Source: Setaria digitata (lineage: Eukaryota > Nematoda > Chromadorea > Rhabditida > Setariidae). From it: a DNA stretch of 64,000 nt. Position 1 is the first letter of the stretch, and each line of letters starts with the position of its first letter. The stretch spans positions 310,001 through 374,000 of the forward strand of contig RCAB01000015.1 of NCBI GenBank assembly GCA_003640385.1, in the 5' to 3' direction. A program made the translations under genes and the position numbers. The notes beneath the pieces are model-generated. The model had not been told where the DNA came from and did no database searches. It saw only the letters and a list, made by a program, of their open reading frames with translations. Below are positions 27,901 through 40,763 of this stretch, in pieces.

Positions 27901-30900
27901 CAATTTGTCACTTGAAATTTGCTAACCTAACGGATGTATTTTTATAAAACGTCTTTAATGTTGTTTACATACTTTTATATGGCATTATTTACCTTGTTGT
28001 TCATGATTGCTCTTAAACAGCTCACACAAACATGTATATCATCATCACGATCACCATGATTCTTCGAATTTTTCTTTGTGACGCTTGTCGTTCGTCGAAA
28101 TAAACCACCGGTTGCTCTTTCATCCAAAAAGTGACCATTTTCTCCAGAACTCGAAACTGCTAAACTATGACTCTGTGATGCGTGAGGATAAGGAAATGCA
28201 CCACTTGATGAGGCACCATCATGACTTGAATCATTGCAAGCACTGTAATAACAAAGAAAAAACATTACATAAGCCAAGTTTATCTCTTGCAATATGAAAT
28301 AACACTGAATAGAAGTAAGTAACTACATACTACCTCTTCCAACTTCCGTCTTCTTGAAGTTGTGTCAAATAATCGACCAACATATCTAAACCATTATTCT
28401 GCTCGTTCAAAAACATTCGCACCCAACTGTAAATAGGAAAATTTTATTGCTCAACCGAGAAATAATTCATCGTCCAACCAGAAAATAATTAAATCATTTC
28501 GTATTGCACGAAATGATTACAACAGACAAGACCAAAAACAGAAACCACACAAGAACAACATCTGAATTCAATAATGCAAGGAGAAGTAGACTTACTCAAT
28601 ACTGTTTGTCCGCAATGATATCTCGATATGCTTCAATATTTTTGTCGAAGTTTCATCACCCAGTAATCTTTTTCTCTGTAAAGTAAGTAGATTTAAATCT
28701 TAACATATTTTATAAATAATTTGGACTAAAATGTTAAAAATTATATTTGGAAAGTCAACTGAAGGCTATGTAGTCTTACGTAGTTCTTTATAAACTTTAG
28801 GACAAGAGAAAATTTTACTTTTTTCGAGACTCGGCGGTCTAAATAAACTGCCAACTTTTCCAAATACACCGAGGGATCTGCGACGGCATACATTCTTCTC
28901 TGAAATTCAAAAAAAAAAAAGGAAAATTGGATAGAAGCGTGAAGGATGGTATAATCGAACGCTAGCATCAATAGTGACAATTCTTTGCAGGAGTTAAGGT
29001 TTATTATTTATAGGAGTTTCGAACATGAAATAAATATTAAATGAATGTCAAAAATAAATGATAAAAGATGGGAGAATATACTACATGATAAAAAGATACT
29101 GTATTTAAACCAAATTATTTCTTTTTGACTTATGGAGCTTACTGTTTTTGTACTTCACCACTTTCATTCAGTAAGATTTGAAAACATTTTTCTGCTCACT
29201 TCTTAAAAAGAGCAAATACTTTTTATTGGAAAACTTCTCTATAAAACATTGACACTAATGGAAAATGTTAAGGACATGCCTGATCACAGACTAACTCCCA
29301 TTTCTTATTCAAATCGTAACTTCGCAAAATTCGCATTTTGTCTGGAGGAAGATCCATTTTATTCTGCAGGAAAAATAAATTGCACTGCAGAAATTGGAAT
29401 ATTATACTTGAATCAAAAATGTAGTAATACTTCAAATGAAATGTAAAATGGGGGCACTTCTTATAATTTTATAGAAAATGCAAACTCATAAAAAAATGCT
29501 TCAAATCTTGAGATCTGAAATATGAACGAATTATCTACTATTCTTCCTCCTCTATCTAAGCTGAACAAATATTTTCTGCTACCTCTTTCTCTTTCTAGCT
29601 AAACTGAACAAATCAGAAAAATATCTACACTGAAATAAAGGAAGCATTAACATATATCAAATTGACAATCAAACTATATGATCCCAGTTAATTGAAATTT
29701 CGACAACAGTAGATGCGTATTAACTTCCGATCTATCATTATTGATTATTTACATTTCCATTATGTAATGTCTTCTTTTTTCGTCTTTCATCTTAATTTAA
29801 TTTTAAGAAAAAATTAAAGAAGAAAGGCAAAAGAGTACCAGAACTTCCTCGAAAGCAGAAAGCAATTCCTCTTCGGGAGGCAACCGAGAAGCTAAATCAT
29901 CTTTTGGGATATCTTTCTGCAAACCGTCCACTCGCACCGCCATGACTGGTTTATCTTTAGCACGATAATATGATGGAGACGAAGAATAACGCCGGGCAAT
30001 TCGAAATCCACAACGTGCTTGAAAAAGAAAAGAATGAGCGATAACTTGAATATTTAAATTTATAGAAAATAATGAAACAGTAAACAAGAAGGAAAACGCT
30101 TCAGAAAGACACAATCACTGAAACAAAAAAAAAAAAAAATCGTGATAAATTACAATGCATAAAATACAATGAAAACAGAAACCAAATGGAAGCCTTCTTT
30201 TTCAAATCGAAAAACTTTTAATTTCAAAAATGGAAAATCGCAAACTAGGCGAATAAAAAAAGTTCTTTATAGAATGTTAATCTTTTTTTTTACACAGTAA
30301 GACACAAGCTTCAAAAGCCTGATTTTAGTTTAGATATTACCACTTATGCAACCGAGATGACGCATTATTAAAGATTATTTAACGGAAAAAGTTGCTAGAA
30401 CCGGATAGTTTGGATAAAGTCGTGTGAGTGAATTCAATTTAATACAGGAACAATCAATAAAATTGGAGCTTTGATAAACAATAACATTAATTTAGCTTCT
30501 GAAATGATATGGTAGTGAAAAAAAAAAATAAAATAACGTCGCATGAACAGCAAAATATTCTAATTATCAGGTTCCAAAATTATAAGAGTCCAAGACATGA
30601 GGCTTAAACTTTTGGAATTAAAATGAATTTGGAAAATCTACAGGGTTAAAACTAAATTGGAAGTTTGAAGAACAATCACGAAATCACAGAAACAATCTAT
30701 TACTGCCGATAAAAAAGGGCACAAAATAATTTGACAAGGATAACAAATAACAATTACAACGGAAGTATAGGGAAAATAAAACGTTTGAGTCTTTTATACA
30801 GTAACGATTATAAAATATTCGTGTGAAACAAAAACCAGCATGTAGTATAGCAGTATCAATAAATCAAGATAATGCTAATAACAAATTGTGATAATAATTC

Positions 30901-32694
30901 AGTGACAATAAGTAATAATAATGAGAAGCAACAATAATGCACGATAATTTTAACGGCAATTATTCTAATGTGAGAGTATATTGTATGACACAAAACTATC
31001 AACATACTAGAAATATAATTGGCATACTGTTTGTTAATTTTGCACACATCGTGAAATAGGGCATATATTATGAAATTAGTTTAATGAAAATACTAACATT
31101 TGATGAAAATTAAAAATTATTCAATAGTGGGCCTAAAAAGCCTTTTAGTAATGTGTCGCAAAATAATCCATCAAAAAAAAAAAAACACCAGAATATTAGT
31201 GAAGTATTAAACTAACTGAAAAAAAAAGTCAAAATTGCCATTATGATGCAATAACAAGAGAAAAAACAAAAACGAACGAATGAAAAACTGAAAGTCTCAT
31301 GTGACATGATCAATTAAGCATCATCACAATTGTGCTTTATTCCAGTTCATGAAAAAAATAAAAAAAAAAGAAAAATTTTGCTGCTATATGAAAGAAAATA
31401 ATAGGCATGATGCCATTATTGAGTGAAATGCTGAAATTTCTGAACACAAACACGTTTATGAAATGGGTATGACAGAATAATCGCTTTCCGAAAATTTGTG
31501 TGACGTCAATTAGTTTTTAATCGACACTTTCAAAAATGTTTTATTTGAACTCTACGCGAATGAATAAGCTTTCATCTAAAACAACAATAGATAAAAAAAT
31601 CGAATGGATACCATCATCATCTTGTTTTTCCGTACTTTCTATAACAAAATCATATTACACAGCATCAGCAACAAATATAAATTTTATATATATATATATA
31701 ATTTTATATAATTTATATATAATTTTTTTAATAAATTATATATATATTATTATATAGATATTTATATATATATAATTTATATTAATTTATAAGCTATATA
31801 TATATATATAGCTGTTGCAGTAGTTGCTGCTATTTAAATTCATGAATATATTCTTATGCACATTAATCAGTCAATAAATCGTTTAAGATGAAATCGTTAT
31901 TCTATTTATTTATCGGAAAATTGTCTGTTTGTTCTTCCAAAAAAAAAAAACAGAAACAAAAAATGACATGTAACTTTCATGCTGTAATATTTTAGTCCAA
32001 TCGAATTAATCATCTACTATCAAAACAAAATAAAATAAAAAGAAAAGCAAAAGAATCGCACTTTTCTATTGCTGAAACGAAATAATGATTCAGAATTGAT
32101 ATCCATCTCACAAAAAAAAAAATCTTCCATCAAATTTTCCGATACCTTCCCCAAAATTCCCAAAAAATTTCTTTAACAAAATGTAATTTCTTACGATATT
32201 AAGAGTAATTGAAAAGTAAATGAAATGAAAATTATACGTATAATAATTCTTTTACTATAAAATAACTACTGTCGCGTTGATTTATTTCTCATTCCCACTG
32301 CTTCAAATTAAATCAGTAAATCATATCAACAGTTACAAATAAACACTTATTTATTCTCGATTTAAATGAATTACTCATTTACTAGACAAGGATAAAATGA
32401 TATCATGGGGGGGGGGGGGAATTAAAATGTACCTATTACATAAATTATCAAGTATTAACTAATCTTTAGTCAATAAAATAAGCCATAAATTTGATATCCT
32501 ATCATTTATTTGATCGAATTCTTCCATCCCAACTGCTTCCAAGTTGTTCTGCACACTTCTATGGGAATTTTTTATCATTTTACTTCACATTTTAGACATG
32601 CAATGATGTAGCGATAACATGTAAAACCATTTCTACAACCCTTAAAAAAAAAATTTAATGGCAGATGATTTATAAATGATAAAATTACAACATA

Positions 32695-32728
<34 letters not shown>

Positions 32729-35061
32729 TATATATACATATATATGATAAATTAATGACATATCTAATCAGCTATTATGTTACTGCCGAAATATTGTAAG
32801 GAAATTCAAAAACTTCCCACTGCTTGAAAGCCTGAAAACGAAACGATGAGCAATGTGATGAACAATTTACCAGACTAGAATTTCAATCTACTTGGTCTAG
32901 CATCTCAATCGATTTCACTTCATTTGAACGAATAGAGAGACACTACAACTATTCTCATTTGATGTAATTCTAGCCAAAAAAAAAAGAAAGAAAACCACTG
33001 GTGATTTACAAATGTTAAGATTATAAAAATACTCAATAACTAATAAAAAATTATAAATGGAACAATTTATATGATATTACTGATAATGCATTTACACAAC
33101 AAAAATGTCTAATAATTGAGAAAAAAAAAGTATACAGACAATATATCATATATACAATATATTACGCGATATTAGTAAACATTTATCCGACCAGTGAGAA
33201 TCCGATTAGAAAAGCGATTTAAAAAAATCGCTTTAATAATTAATAATAATAAATAATAATGATAATTAATAATAATAATAATAACAATAACAATTACAAT
33301 AATAATACACTTAGAAATATTGAAATACAAGCACAAATGCAAATATAAATGCAAGTGCGAGAAAGAGAGAAAATACTCAACAAATAAAAGAACCAATTGA
33401 AGAAACCTCTCGCCACTTTCCTCTACTAATCACATCATTTTCATCCTACCTCATTTCATGCACTCCAAAAAACTACCCCCTCACCTAATTAGCCCTAAGT
33501 TCCAAGTTCTAGTCTAGAAAAATCAAGTCTATTAGTAGCAGGAACAACAATAATGCTAACACTAGTAGTAACAGTAGTTGTTGTAGCATTATTAACTGCT
33601 ATTGCTCTAATATTTTAAGGGATATTGATCAGCAAAATACTCTCCCCTTCCTTCTTCTACCATTCTCTTTCCTATAAAACTATTCCATCCATTCCAAAAA
33701 GTATCTCTCCTTCATTTCATTTCTCTTTTCCTTTTCCCTTCTCCTTACAATTTCCTTCTTCCTCCTTTTTCCTCATTCACACTCACTCACTTCTATACTC
33801 TCTGTAATAACAATACCTCTTTCAAACAGCTTAAGGCATTTTGCGCACTCAATAGAGAAGTAAATGATTCAACAAAGTGATTCCTTTTTTCCTCCTTCTC
33901 CTCTCTCTCTCTCTCTCTCTCTCCCTCTCCCTCTCTCTGCATTATTTTCTTTATCCATCATTATCATTATCATCATCACCAATCATCAACATCAGAAATT
34001 ATCCAATAATAACAATCTCTAAATTTGTTTATTACAATTATTTTCATCCTCTTTTAGCCACGCTGCTGCTATTTGTAGGTTTAGTAATAATATCCCTGTT
34101 GTAAACACTCTTACATTAACTAAATCATACATATACTCCTCAAAACTCAACTAAATTGTTTTCAAAATTAGACGGGAAAATTCGAAATTTTCATAATATT
34201 ATTCAACAGCATAAAATAAATTGTAAATAGACTTTCTTTTATTTTGCAACATACTACCATTAGATTAACCCTCATGTTTTACAAAATGATGCTTGATTTT
34301 AAAATTAAGCCTGAAATAATTCGTTCTTCACTCTTTTTTCCACCACTCAAACTAAATATTTTTTATTTTCAAAATATTTTTCACAATAAATTAAACTATA
34401 AACAGCATGTTAAATTTTGCGAAATGCTGCAATATGCAGCTTAAAAATTTATAACAAACGAAGCAAAAAAAACTCATACGGTAAATTAAAATGAACAAAT
34501 TCATAAATATACCATTTATGAAAACTAAAGGTAAGACTCAAACTATTAGTACGAAAGTCCAGAGAAAAAATTTATCTGAAAATGTGAAAAAGTTTCAACA
34601 ATAATTTTAATAACTTTCGATCAATTTAAAAAAAAAAAAAATTCTCCCAAAAGCTTTTTAAAACATTTCAAACTTCCAAATTAAATTTATAAATTCATCC
34701 AGCTGTGCGCTTCTTTAATATCCTTTCCTTTCTTTTTTTGTTCTCGAAAATTTTTTTTCTTTTATATAAAATATCATTGGATAGGCACCCCACCATCAAA
34801 AGATGTAAAATATCATTATGAAAAAAAAATTCATTTTACATATTGAATTAAGTCAGTTCACTTATATCTTCTGTCCTTCTTCAAACATCTATTTTCTAAC
34901 ACGATAAATTGAAACTTTTACCATTAATAACCAAAATTATGTTACAGGATTGTAAAAATTTAATGAGCAAAATACTTACATAATGTTTGAGGTTTTAATT
35001 CGACTATCGCATGATATTTCGTTTGGCCCATTTGAAATGATAAGAAATCATTATTAGCCAT
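21990..35061 (-). CDS. frl-1: FMNL/FRL-class diaphanous-related formin
   Basis: Nucleates and elongates unbranched actin filaments, controlled by Rho-family GTPases. Twenty-three exons in transcript order: 35061-34980, 30017-29839, 29363-29280, 28899-28819, 28675-28596, 28426-28334, 28242-27993, 27753-27677, 27504-27411, 27013-26825, 26595-26446, 26197-25966, 25647-25362, 25117-25024, 24824-24653, 24444-24321, 24157-23989, 23828-23679, 23526-23394, 23223-23054, 22843-22700, 22555-22351, 22141-21990. Phases close to 1129 residues. N-terminal GBD/FH3 has [18 protein letters not shown] and [16 protein letters not shown], which place it in the FMNL class and not DAAM or Dia. A coiled coil (about 455-530), FH1 with three runs of 6-7 prolines (531-626), FH2 (about 626-1040, with [14 protein letters not shown] and [20 protein letters not shown]) and a DAD-like [18 protein letters not shown] follow. 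Intron 1 is 4.96 kb. Intron 3 has a GC donor. An in-frame internal Met at 35031 (MGQTKY) could be the true start. Confidence 0.95.
26212..26258. repeat. Direct duplication around single N at 26231
   Basis: TTTATCTTAGCAGAAAAAA occurs immediately before the N (26212-26230) and again after it (ending near 26258, with longer T and A runs). It lies in an intron of the formin (26445-26198), so the reading frame is unaffected. This is the pattern of two overlapping contig ends joined without merging. Confidence 0.8.
31681..31810. repeat. AT-rich TA repeat tract
   Basis: Interrupted TATATA runs over about 130 bp in the formin first intron, ending in a perfect TA run (31795-31810). Confidence 0.9.
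32407..32419. repeat. 13-G homopolymer
   Basis: Uninterrupted G run in otherwise AT-rich intronic sequence of the formin gene. Its length is likely to vary between individuals or be misread. Confidence 0.9.
32699..32745. repeat. (TA)n microsatellite
   Basis: Perfect TA run of about 13 units followed by imperfect TATA sequence, within the formin first intron. Confidence 0.92.
33900..33937. repeat. (CT)n microsatellite
   Basis: CTCTCT run with two CCC interruptions, in the formin first intron. A CCTTCTCC-rich pyrimidine region (33640-33800) precedes it. Confidence 0.92.
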
Positions 35062-36175
35062 TATCGTCAACTTTTTCTTCCATACGAATACAACGTTTTT
35101 TCGTTGCTTTTCTTTTTTCTTGTTTTGTTGTACTAAATCTGAACTTCGTTACTAATATCTTCTGATCAGTCCTATCAGTAATCTATAAAAATAAATCTAC
35201 ATTACCAATCAAACAAATCTAGATAACCACCGCTCGCGCAAATTTTTTTTTTTTTTTAACTTTCCAGAAAAAAGTCACTGGAGAAAGAACGACGAAAATT
35301 TGTTATTTATTATTATTTTTGAATGAATTTATACTGTGCAATTAATAACCAAAAAGTAAAAAAAAAAAAAAAAAAGGAAAAAAAGAGAAGTGAACGAAAC
35401 GATCCTATGATCGATCACATTATGGAAATGAATTTTTATAAAAGTGAAATTGAATAATTTTGAAAAATTAAATCAATAAAATGTAATTTCCGAAAGATAG
35501 ATAAAATAAGCAAATAAATTAATTCAAAAATTTCGCAATCATGGTCAACAACGGCCATTTCCATGATACTTTTTTCCATTCTTTCTTTCATCTCAAATGC
35601 TTTCAGTCTTCAAATATGCTCTTTCTACAAGTAGTTATTTCAGAACCTATCAAAAAAAAAATGACTTAAATTTCAAATAAATCATCACAATATAGATGGG
35701 AACTGAAATATTCATTCTTTCAGTAAACATATACATAGAGTGTATTACACTTTTTCAATTCATTTTTTTTATACAAATTTTTTTTGGCTTAATTATAATT
35801 AAAATTATTAAATTTCACTCTCCCCTCGTTTCGCTATCTCCCCACCGTTAATTTTAAATGGAAATGGAATATAATCGGAAATGATAAACGCCCACACATG
35901 TTAAAAGAATAGATCGAAACTAACAAATTCCTTCAGTTTGGTCGTTAATTTAAATAAATTACCAATATACGCCAAAAAAAGCTATACATAAGTAAAAAAT
36001 ATAAAAAACGAAGAAAACAAATTAACAAATAAATATGGAATGAAGCAAAACAATGCATAATATATCGTTTTTTTTTTTTCTTTAACTTTCAAGTTGAATT
36101 TTTATTTTTTGTACCAAAAATCGAGTGATTAATCTTTTGTTTCGGATGGAACTATGCCGAAAAGAGAGGGAGAAG

Positions 36176-36208
36176 GAGAGAGAGAGAGAGAGAGAGAGAG
36201 AAGGAGAG
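36176..36208. repeat. (GA)n microsatellite
   Basis: GAGAGA run about 1.1 kb upstream of the formin start, next to the duplicated segment at 36200-36351. Confidence 0.92.
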
Positions 36209-36351
36209 ATGAAGAGCGATAAAAAAGTGATACGTGACAAGTGAATCCATAAGAACGTGTTACGTGCAAAAGAANGAAGGAGAGATGAAGAGCGATAAAA
36301 AAAGTGATACGTGACAAGTGAATCCATAAGAACGTGTTACGTGCAAAAGAA
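36200..36351. repeat. 75-bp direct duplication around single N at 36275
   Basis: 36200-36274 and 36276-36351 are the same sequence apart from one extra A in the second copy's A run. They are separated by exactly one N. Probably an assembly join artefact and not a biological repeat. Confidence 0.9.
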
Positions 36352-36479
36352 AGCGAATGAGAAAATGCTGAAGGAGGGATTTTATGTTCATAAATAGTAT
36401 TAAAATTTCATTAATAGACAGTCTTTTTCTGAAATTTCAGTCAAATTGATATAATAACTCAAATATCAGTTCAATGTTC

Positions 36480-37000
36480 ACTTCGTACTGTACAAACAGT
36501 GAAACGAATAACGACAACCTATCATCAACTGATGATGACTATCGTTGTAATACGGTCGACGCACTTACCGACTGACTCGTTATGAACCTAAGCAACTTAC
36601 GAGGACAGACACATCGGTGTATGTTCTACAGACAGACAGACACACACATGCATGTATACAGTTATCTTAGACGTGGGAAGAGAAGTCATGCGCATACTCA
36701 CGTACGCATCATCTAATCACGTGTGATGTGCATTATCATGAATACGTTATCATTATGTACATGCACGTTTCGTACTGTTAAGTGTACGTTAAAAGTACGT
36801 ATCATACTTTTTACATGTACACGATGTTAGATAAAGAAAACTTCAGGATAAATATGTTAGCGTACGTGACACCGAAAAGTGTAACTAAGGTACGATTGTT
36901 GCATCAACGCATTCCTTAAATGTCTGTGTGATTCACTTCCTGTAGCAGCGCACGTGATTTATCATATCCAGAATGTAAGATATTAAATAGAACAATTAGT
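36480..37000. promoter_or_regulatory. ACGT/E-box-rich candidate regulatory stretch
   Basis: Compared with its surroundings this stretch is rich in ACGT cores. It has palindromic CACGTG E-boxes at 36718-36723 and 36951-36956, plus repeated TACGT/CACGTA and GTACATG motifs and a short GACAGACAGACACACACATG run. It lies 1.4-1.9 kb upstream of the formin first exon, which is transcribed away from it. A regulatory role is inferred from composition only. Confidence 0.3.
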
Positions 37001-37589
37001 TCGTAGTCAGAAATTTTGCACTAAGCCTTTTTGTTGCTAGAATTAGAGCTTAGAATAAACTCACTTAATGTTACGTTACGTTGAATTTAGCGTATTGCGA
37101 GATTCTGCTACGCTGACCGAAGTAGACTAGATGAGCTAGATTTAGAATATCAAACGATTTAAATAATGTAATCAATGGATCAAGTGTTTGGCTCGATGGG
37201 ACTATCCTCTCGGTAGTGATAGTCATCTGTTCAGCTTAGTTAGATATTTACAATGAATATTCCACTTGACGAGTAAATGCTCCTTATCAGCTTATCTGTT
37301 TAGATCGATCTTTTTCCGGCTCTCTGCCCCAAATAAGAGCCTATTATTGACTGATAGCTAGTCTCTACGGATGTCAATTATTGTAATGTTTCTGCTGCCA
37401 CACCTATGATGCATAAATTGCCAAGAGAAATTGAGTGAGTGATATCAGCGACCAAAAAAACCTGGCAAGAATAATAGGTACCATAAGTTAGCATATAAGA
37501 TTAATATTAAAATGAAAGAAATATTGGGATTGGAAGCAGTGTATTGGACTGAATTCAATGATAATCCTAAAATTTCAAAAATAAATGAA

Positions 37590-37850
37590 AATTCAATCAA
37601 TCAGTCATTTGGGAAGTATTTGATCGGAAAAGAACTAGATGAGTAAATGAAACAAGTTAAGGAATTAATGATTAGATAATTGAATGGATGAATAAAAGTG
37701 TTTAAATATGAGACCGAATGGACGGATGACTGAGTGAATGAATAGTAGAATAGAAGATTAGCTAACCGACCGACTAAATGAATGAGTGACTGAATGGAAT
37801 GGTTATTCCGAAAATGTATTTGAGACGGACAAATCAAAAATGAATGAGAA
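37590..37850. repeat. Degenerate (GAAT/GACT)n tetranucleotide array
   Basis: Repeated GAATGA, GACTGA, GAATGG and GATGGA words keep a roughly 4-bp rhythm for about 260 bp, with many substitutions. It looks like an old, decayed microsatellite. Confidence 0.6.
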
Positions 37851-38157
37851 ATTTCGTTTGTGCTACTTCCAGATTTAGTGCAAAATAATGATTTTATTAT
37901 TAGCCTTTGGGACAGTCAATAATTTGCATTCATTTTTCGTTTCAATTCGAAAAAAGAAAACGAAAGGGAAAATCAAATGCAATGTAGCAAACTTGAGTAC
38001 TTCTATATCGAAAATAGAACTAAAATGTCGACGAATGAAAGCAAATAAATAAGAGGATAATAGGTCATATTTTCCTTTTTATTGTTTTGCATTGTTTTCC
38101 CCTTAGCAGTTAATTAATTAATTTGTTGCATAATTTATATGTTACCGCACTTCTTTA

Positions 38158-38353
38158 TTCCATATTCAGCAATTTCTCTTTTTGTTAAAGTTTTAAGTAG
38201 TTTTTTCTCAACAAAACTTTTTTACTGCAAATTTTTTAATTAGCGTAACAGATTNTTCCATATTCAGCAATTTCTCTTTTTGTTAAAGTTTTAAGTAGTT
38301 TTTTTCTCAACAAAACTTTTTTACTGCAAATTTTTTAATTAGCGTAACAGATT
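38158..38353. repeat. 97-bp direct duplication around single N at 38255
   Basis: 38158-38254 and 38256-38353 match apart from one extra T in a T run, and one N separates them. Same signature as at 26231 and 36275, so probably unmerged contig ends. Confidence 0.9.
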
Positions 38354-39986
38354 GGTCTTATAAACAGAAAAAGAAAAACTTTTGTTCCCATATTCGCTAG
38401 AGAAACGGTAAAATTACGTTGTCGAAGAATGTTTAAATTATAATAGTATGCATTTTGATCAGCAATAATTTCCATCTAACATAAATCAAACAAATTTAAA
38501 AATTTGAGTTCCTTTTTTAAAGTTTTAACAAATAAAATCCCCCATATATTTTGCTGCAGCTGCAATCAATGTGGAGAAGATAGTTGAGGAAAGTGTATTA
38601 GTGCGATTGGCAGTCATCGATCCAAAATCACTGCTGTAGTAAATGAGGTCAGGTCGAACACTTGACCTTCGCCAAATAGAGTCACAAGAATAACTCACAA
38701 TCATCACATCTTCACTGTACTCACATTTATGTTAGATGCATGTGCTGAATGATAAGAAGCTTTTTTTTCGATAAATTTATTCAGATTTAATTAACTAATT
38801 ATTAAATATTAAAAGTATTTTTATGAAATTTTGAAGACAAAAGTGAGGAATGATATTTTTGAATGCAAAGTTTTTATCATTTCGAACACCTTAAATATTT
38901 ATCTGTACTAACTTCGACCTCACTCATTTTACTGACACAATAGCAATCAGTAGAATTCATTTTTACCATTTTTTTTTTTGTTACCTCAAAATCATTTTCT
39001 ACCTTTAATTTATCATTTTCAAGTTTCGTTATTTTCGTTTCGGTTTAATTTTCAGAAATTTTTTTTTACATATTTATTAAGTAGATTTCATTATTATATA
39101 GCTTTCTTGGCCAAGTAGGTTGAATAAAATTTTTATGTATTGAATAAATAAAATTATTATTTAATAATGTATTCTAAATTTATACCTCATATATTTTGCT
39201 CCCAAATATTCTGTCCATTTTGAACTTTGAAGTGTTTAATTGTAATTAACAAAGTTTTCTTTCAATCCCATGCTATATTTACGCACTATCAATTAATTCT
39301 GTAATTTAATTAAACTGATATTTTTTTTAAAGTAAGTTAAATTTTTCGAAAAGCTATTACTGTTTTTTTTTCAATTGTCTTGCTCTGTAATAAAATAGTT
39401 GTTTGGTTCTCTTTGTTATCATCTCTACTGCTTTTCTTTAATCTTTTGAAAATTTTTGACTCAAAATAATCAAAATTAAATCCATGGTAATAATTTACTG
39501 GTTTTTGGTACTCACAATAAACGACAGAGATCAAAATCTTTTCAAAAGTTGATCAGCGAACGAATGTAAGATTAGCCAAAATTAAGAAAAACAAAAAAAA
39601 TAAAATATGATATTCAAGTTACGGTTTAGTCAGCCTACTTTTGTTGTTAGAAACATACAATCCCGTGACAATTAGCAGATCATATTTAGCAAAAAGCTTA
39701 GCGAAAAATAATAAAGTGATAAAATTGAAGTGGTAATTAGTTAATAACCAATATTTTTTACAAATTGTCAATTAACGGCCAGTTTTTATTTTCTTTTAAA
39801 CATAAATATTTGATGGATAACAGTTGTTGATAAGTGAAAAATTTTTTCTCGCAAATTTCGAAAAATTCATTTAACAATTCAGGAAAGAAGGAGGAAATAT
39901 TAAAAATTTTTGGAAAATTTAACAAACAAAATACATTCGACAAAACGTTCTACTCTTAATTAAGCAAAGAGGTTAACTACTGCAGT

Positions 39987-40059
39987 GGTCTCGTGGTGTA
40001 GCGGTTATCACATCTGTCTAACACACAGAAGGTCGGCGGTTCGATTCCGCCCGAGATCA
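39987..40059 (+). tRNA. tRNA-Val (anticodon AAC)
   Basis: A 73-nt cloverleaf. The acceptor stem GGTCTCG pairs with CGAGATC (one G-T), followed by discriminator A at 40059. The D arm is Val-like (GTGTAGCGGTTATCAC). The anticodon stem TCTGT/ACAGA closes the loop CTAACAC, with anticodon AAC at 40020-40022. The T stem GGCGG/CCGCC closes TTCGATT, which also forms an intact B box. There is no intron. No T4 terminator lies close downstream; the first TTTT is near 40136, about 78 nt after the gene. That is unusual for a free-standing tRNA gene and allows it to be the head of a SINE. Confidence 0.9.
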
Positions 40060-40330
40060 TCTTCACCATATCCGTGGTTGAAGGAACGCGGGTGGATTGG
40101 CGAGATTACAGTTCAGATTCTCCCACTCACTCCGTCTTTTGCAAAATCCGACTAACCCTCATGAAACCGAATTGTCTTCAGAGGTACAGCTCCTTTAAAG
40201 GACCTGACCTTCAGCCTTTCTGCATTGCTATAGTATCAGGTTGAACTTTCTGCTTCAGTCGATCTTTGTACAAAGCACGAGAAGTGTCAACGGCCATAAC
40301 TGTTAGGTTAAGGTTCGGCAAAAAGTGGTA
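39987..40330 (+). mobile_element. Possible tRNA-Val-derived SINE
   Basis: The tRNA is followed by about 270 bp clearly less AT-rich than its flanks and with no ORF. There is no immediate pol III terminator. This is the layout of a tRNA-headed SINE with an unrelated body. Only one copy lies in the window, I found no clear target-site duplication, and the right end is a guess. The alternative is a normal tRNA gene beside unrelated sequence. Confidence 0.35.
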
Positions 40331-40763
40331 AGATTTGAAAGTACACTTTTACTGAACAATTATGGCATTTGAGCAATGAAGAATCAATGAATTTAATTTA
40401 TAATTCCATAACTTCACCAGATATCAAAAAAGGCAATGGAATCCGGATTTGAACCAGAATAACAACAACAACTGATAAAGAAAATAGTTTTTGGTACCAC
40501 TTTCAACCATATTTTTGTGTACCGATTTCGTGCGTGCTTGAAACGCTCCAGTATTCCGTATCTTATTCCTTTCCTGAAGTTATGAAAATTATAATTAAAA
40601 GGTAACGATTTCGAATTCATTTTACAATCAGTTAAAAGACTGAAAAGAATATAAATCGTTGAAAATTCTTTTTTCCTTCTGCTCGAGAAAACAATCTGAA
40701 AACTTTTGATTTTTCAGTATTTTTTCCAACCGTTAACAATTTGAAATAGCTCACCATGATCCA

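Larger units (their letters stand above)
30018..34979 (-). other. Formin intron 1, repeat-rich
   Basis: 4.96-kb first intron with GTAAGT donor and TTTTTCAAG acceptor. It holds TA, CT, A and G runs and no ORF with coding character. A first intron this long could carry regulatory elements, but no motif stands out. Confidence 0.7.
35062..39986. other. Formin upstream region / large intergenic space
   Basis: 4.9 kb with no supported gene. Contents: A-rich sequence (35220-36100), a GA microsatellite, two single-N joins with duplications (36275, 38255), an ACGT-rich stretch near 36480-37000 that may be promoter-related, a degenerate tetranucleotide array (37590-37850) and a GC-richer short ORF on the minus strand (38525-38720) that I could not identify. 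Confidence 0.5.
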
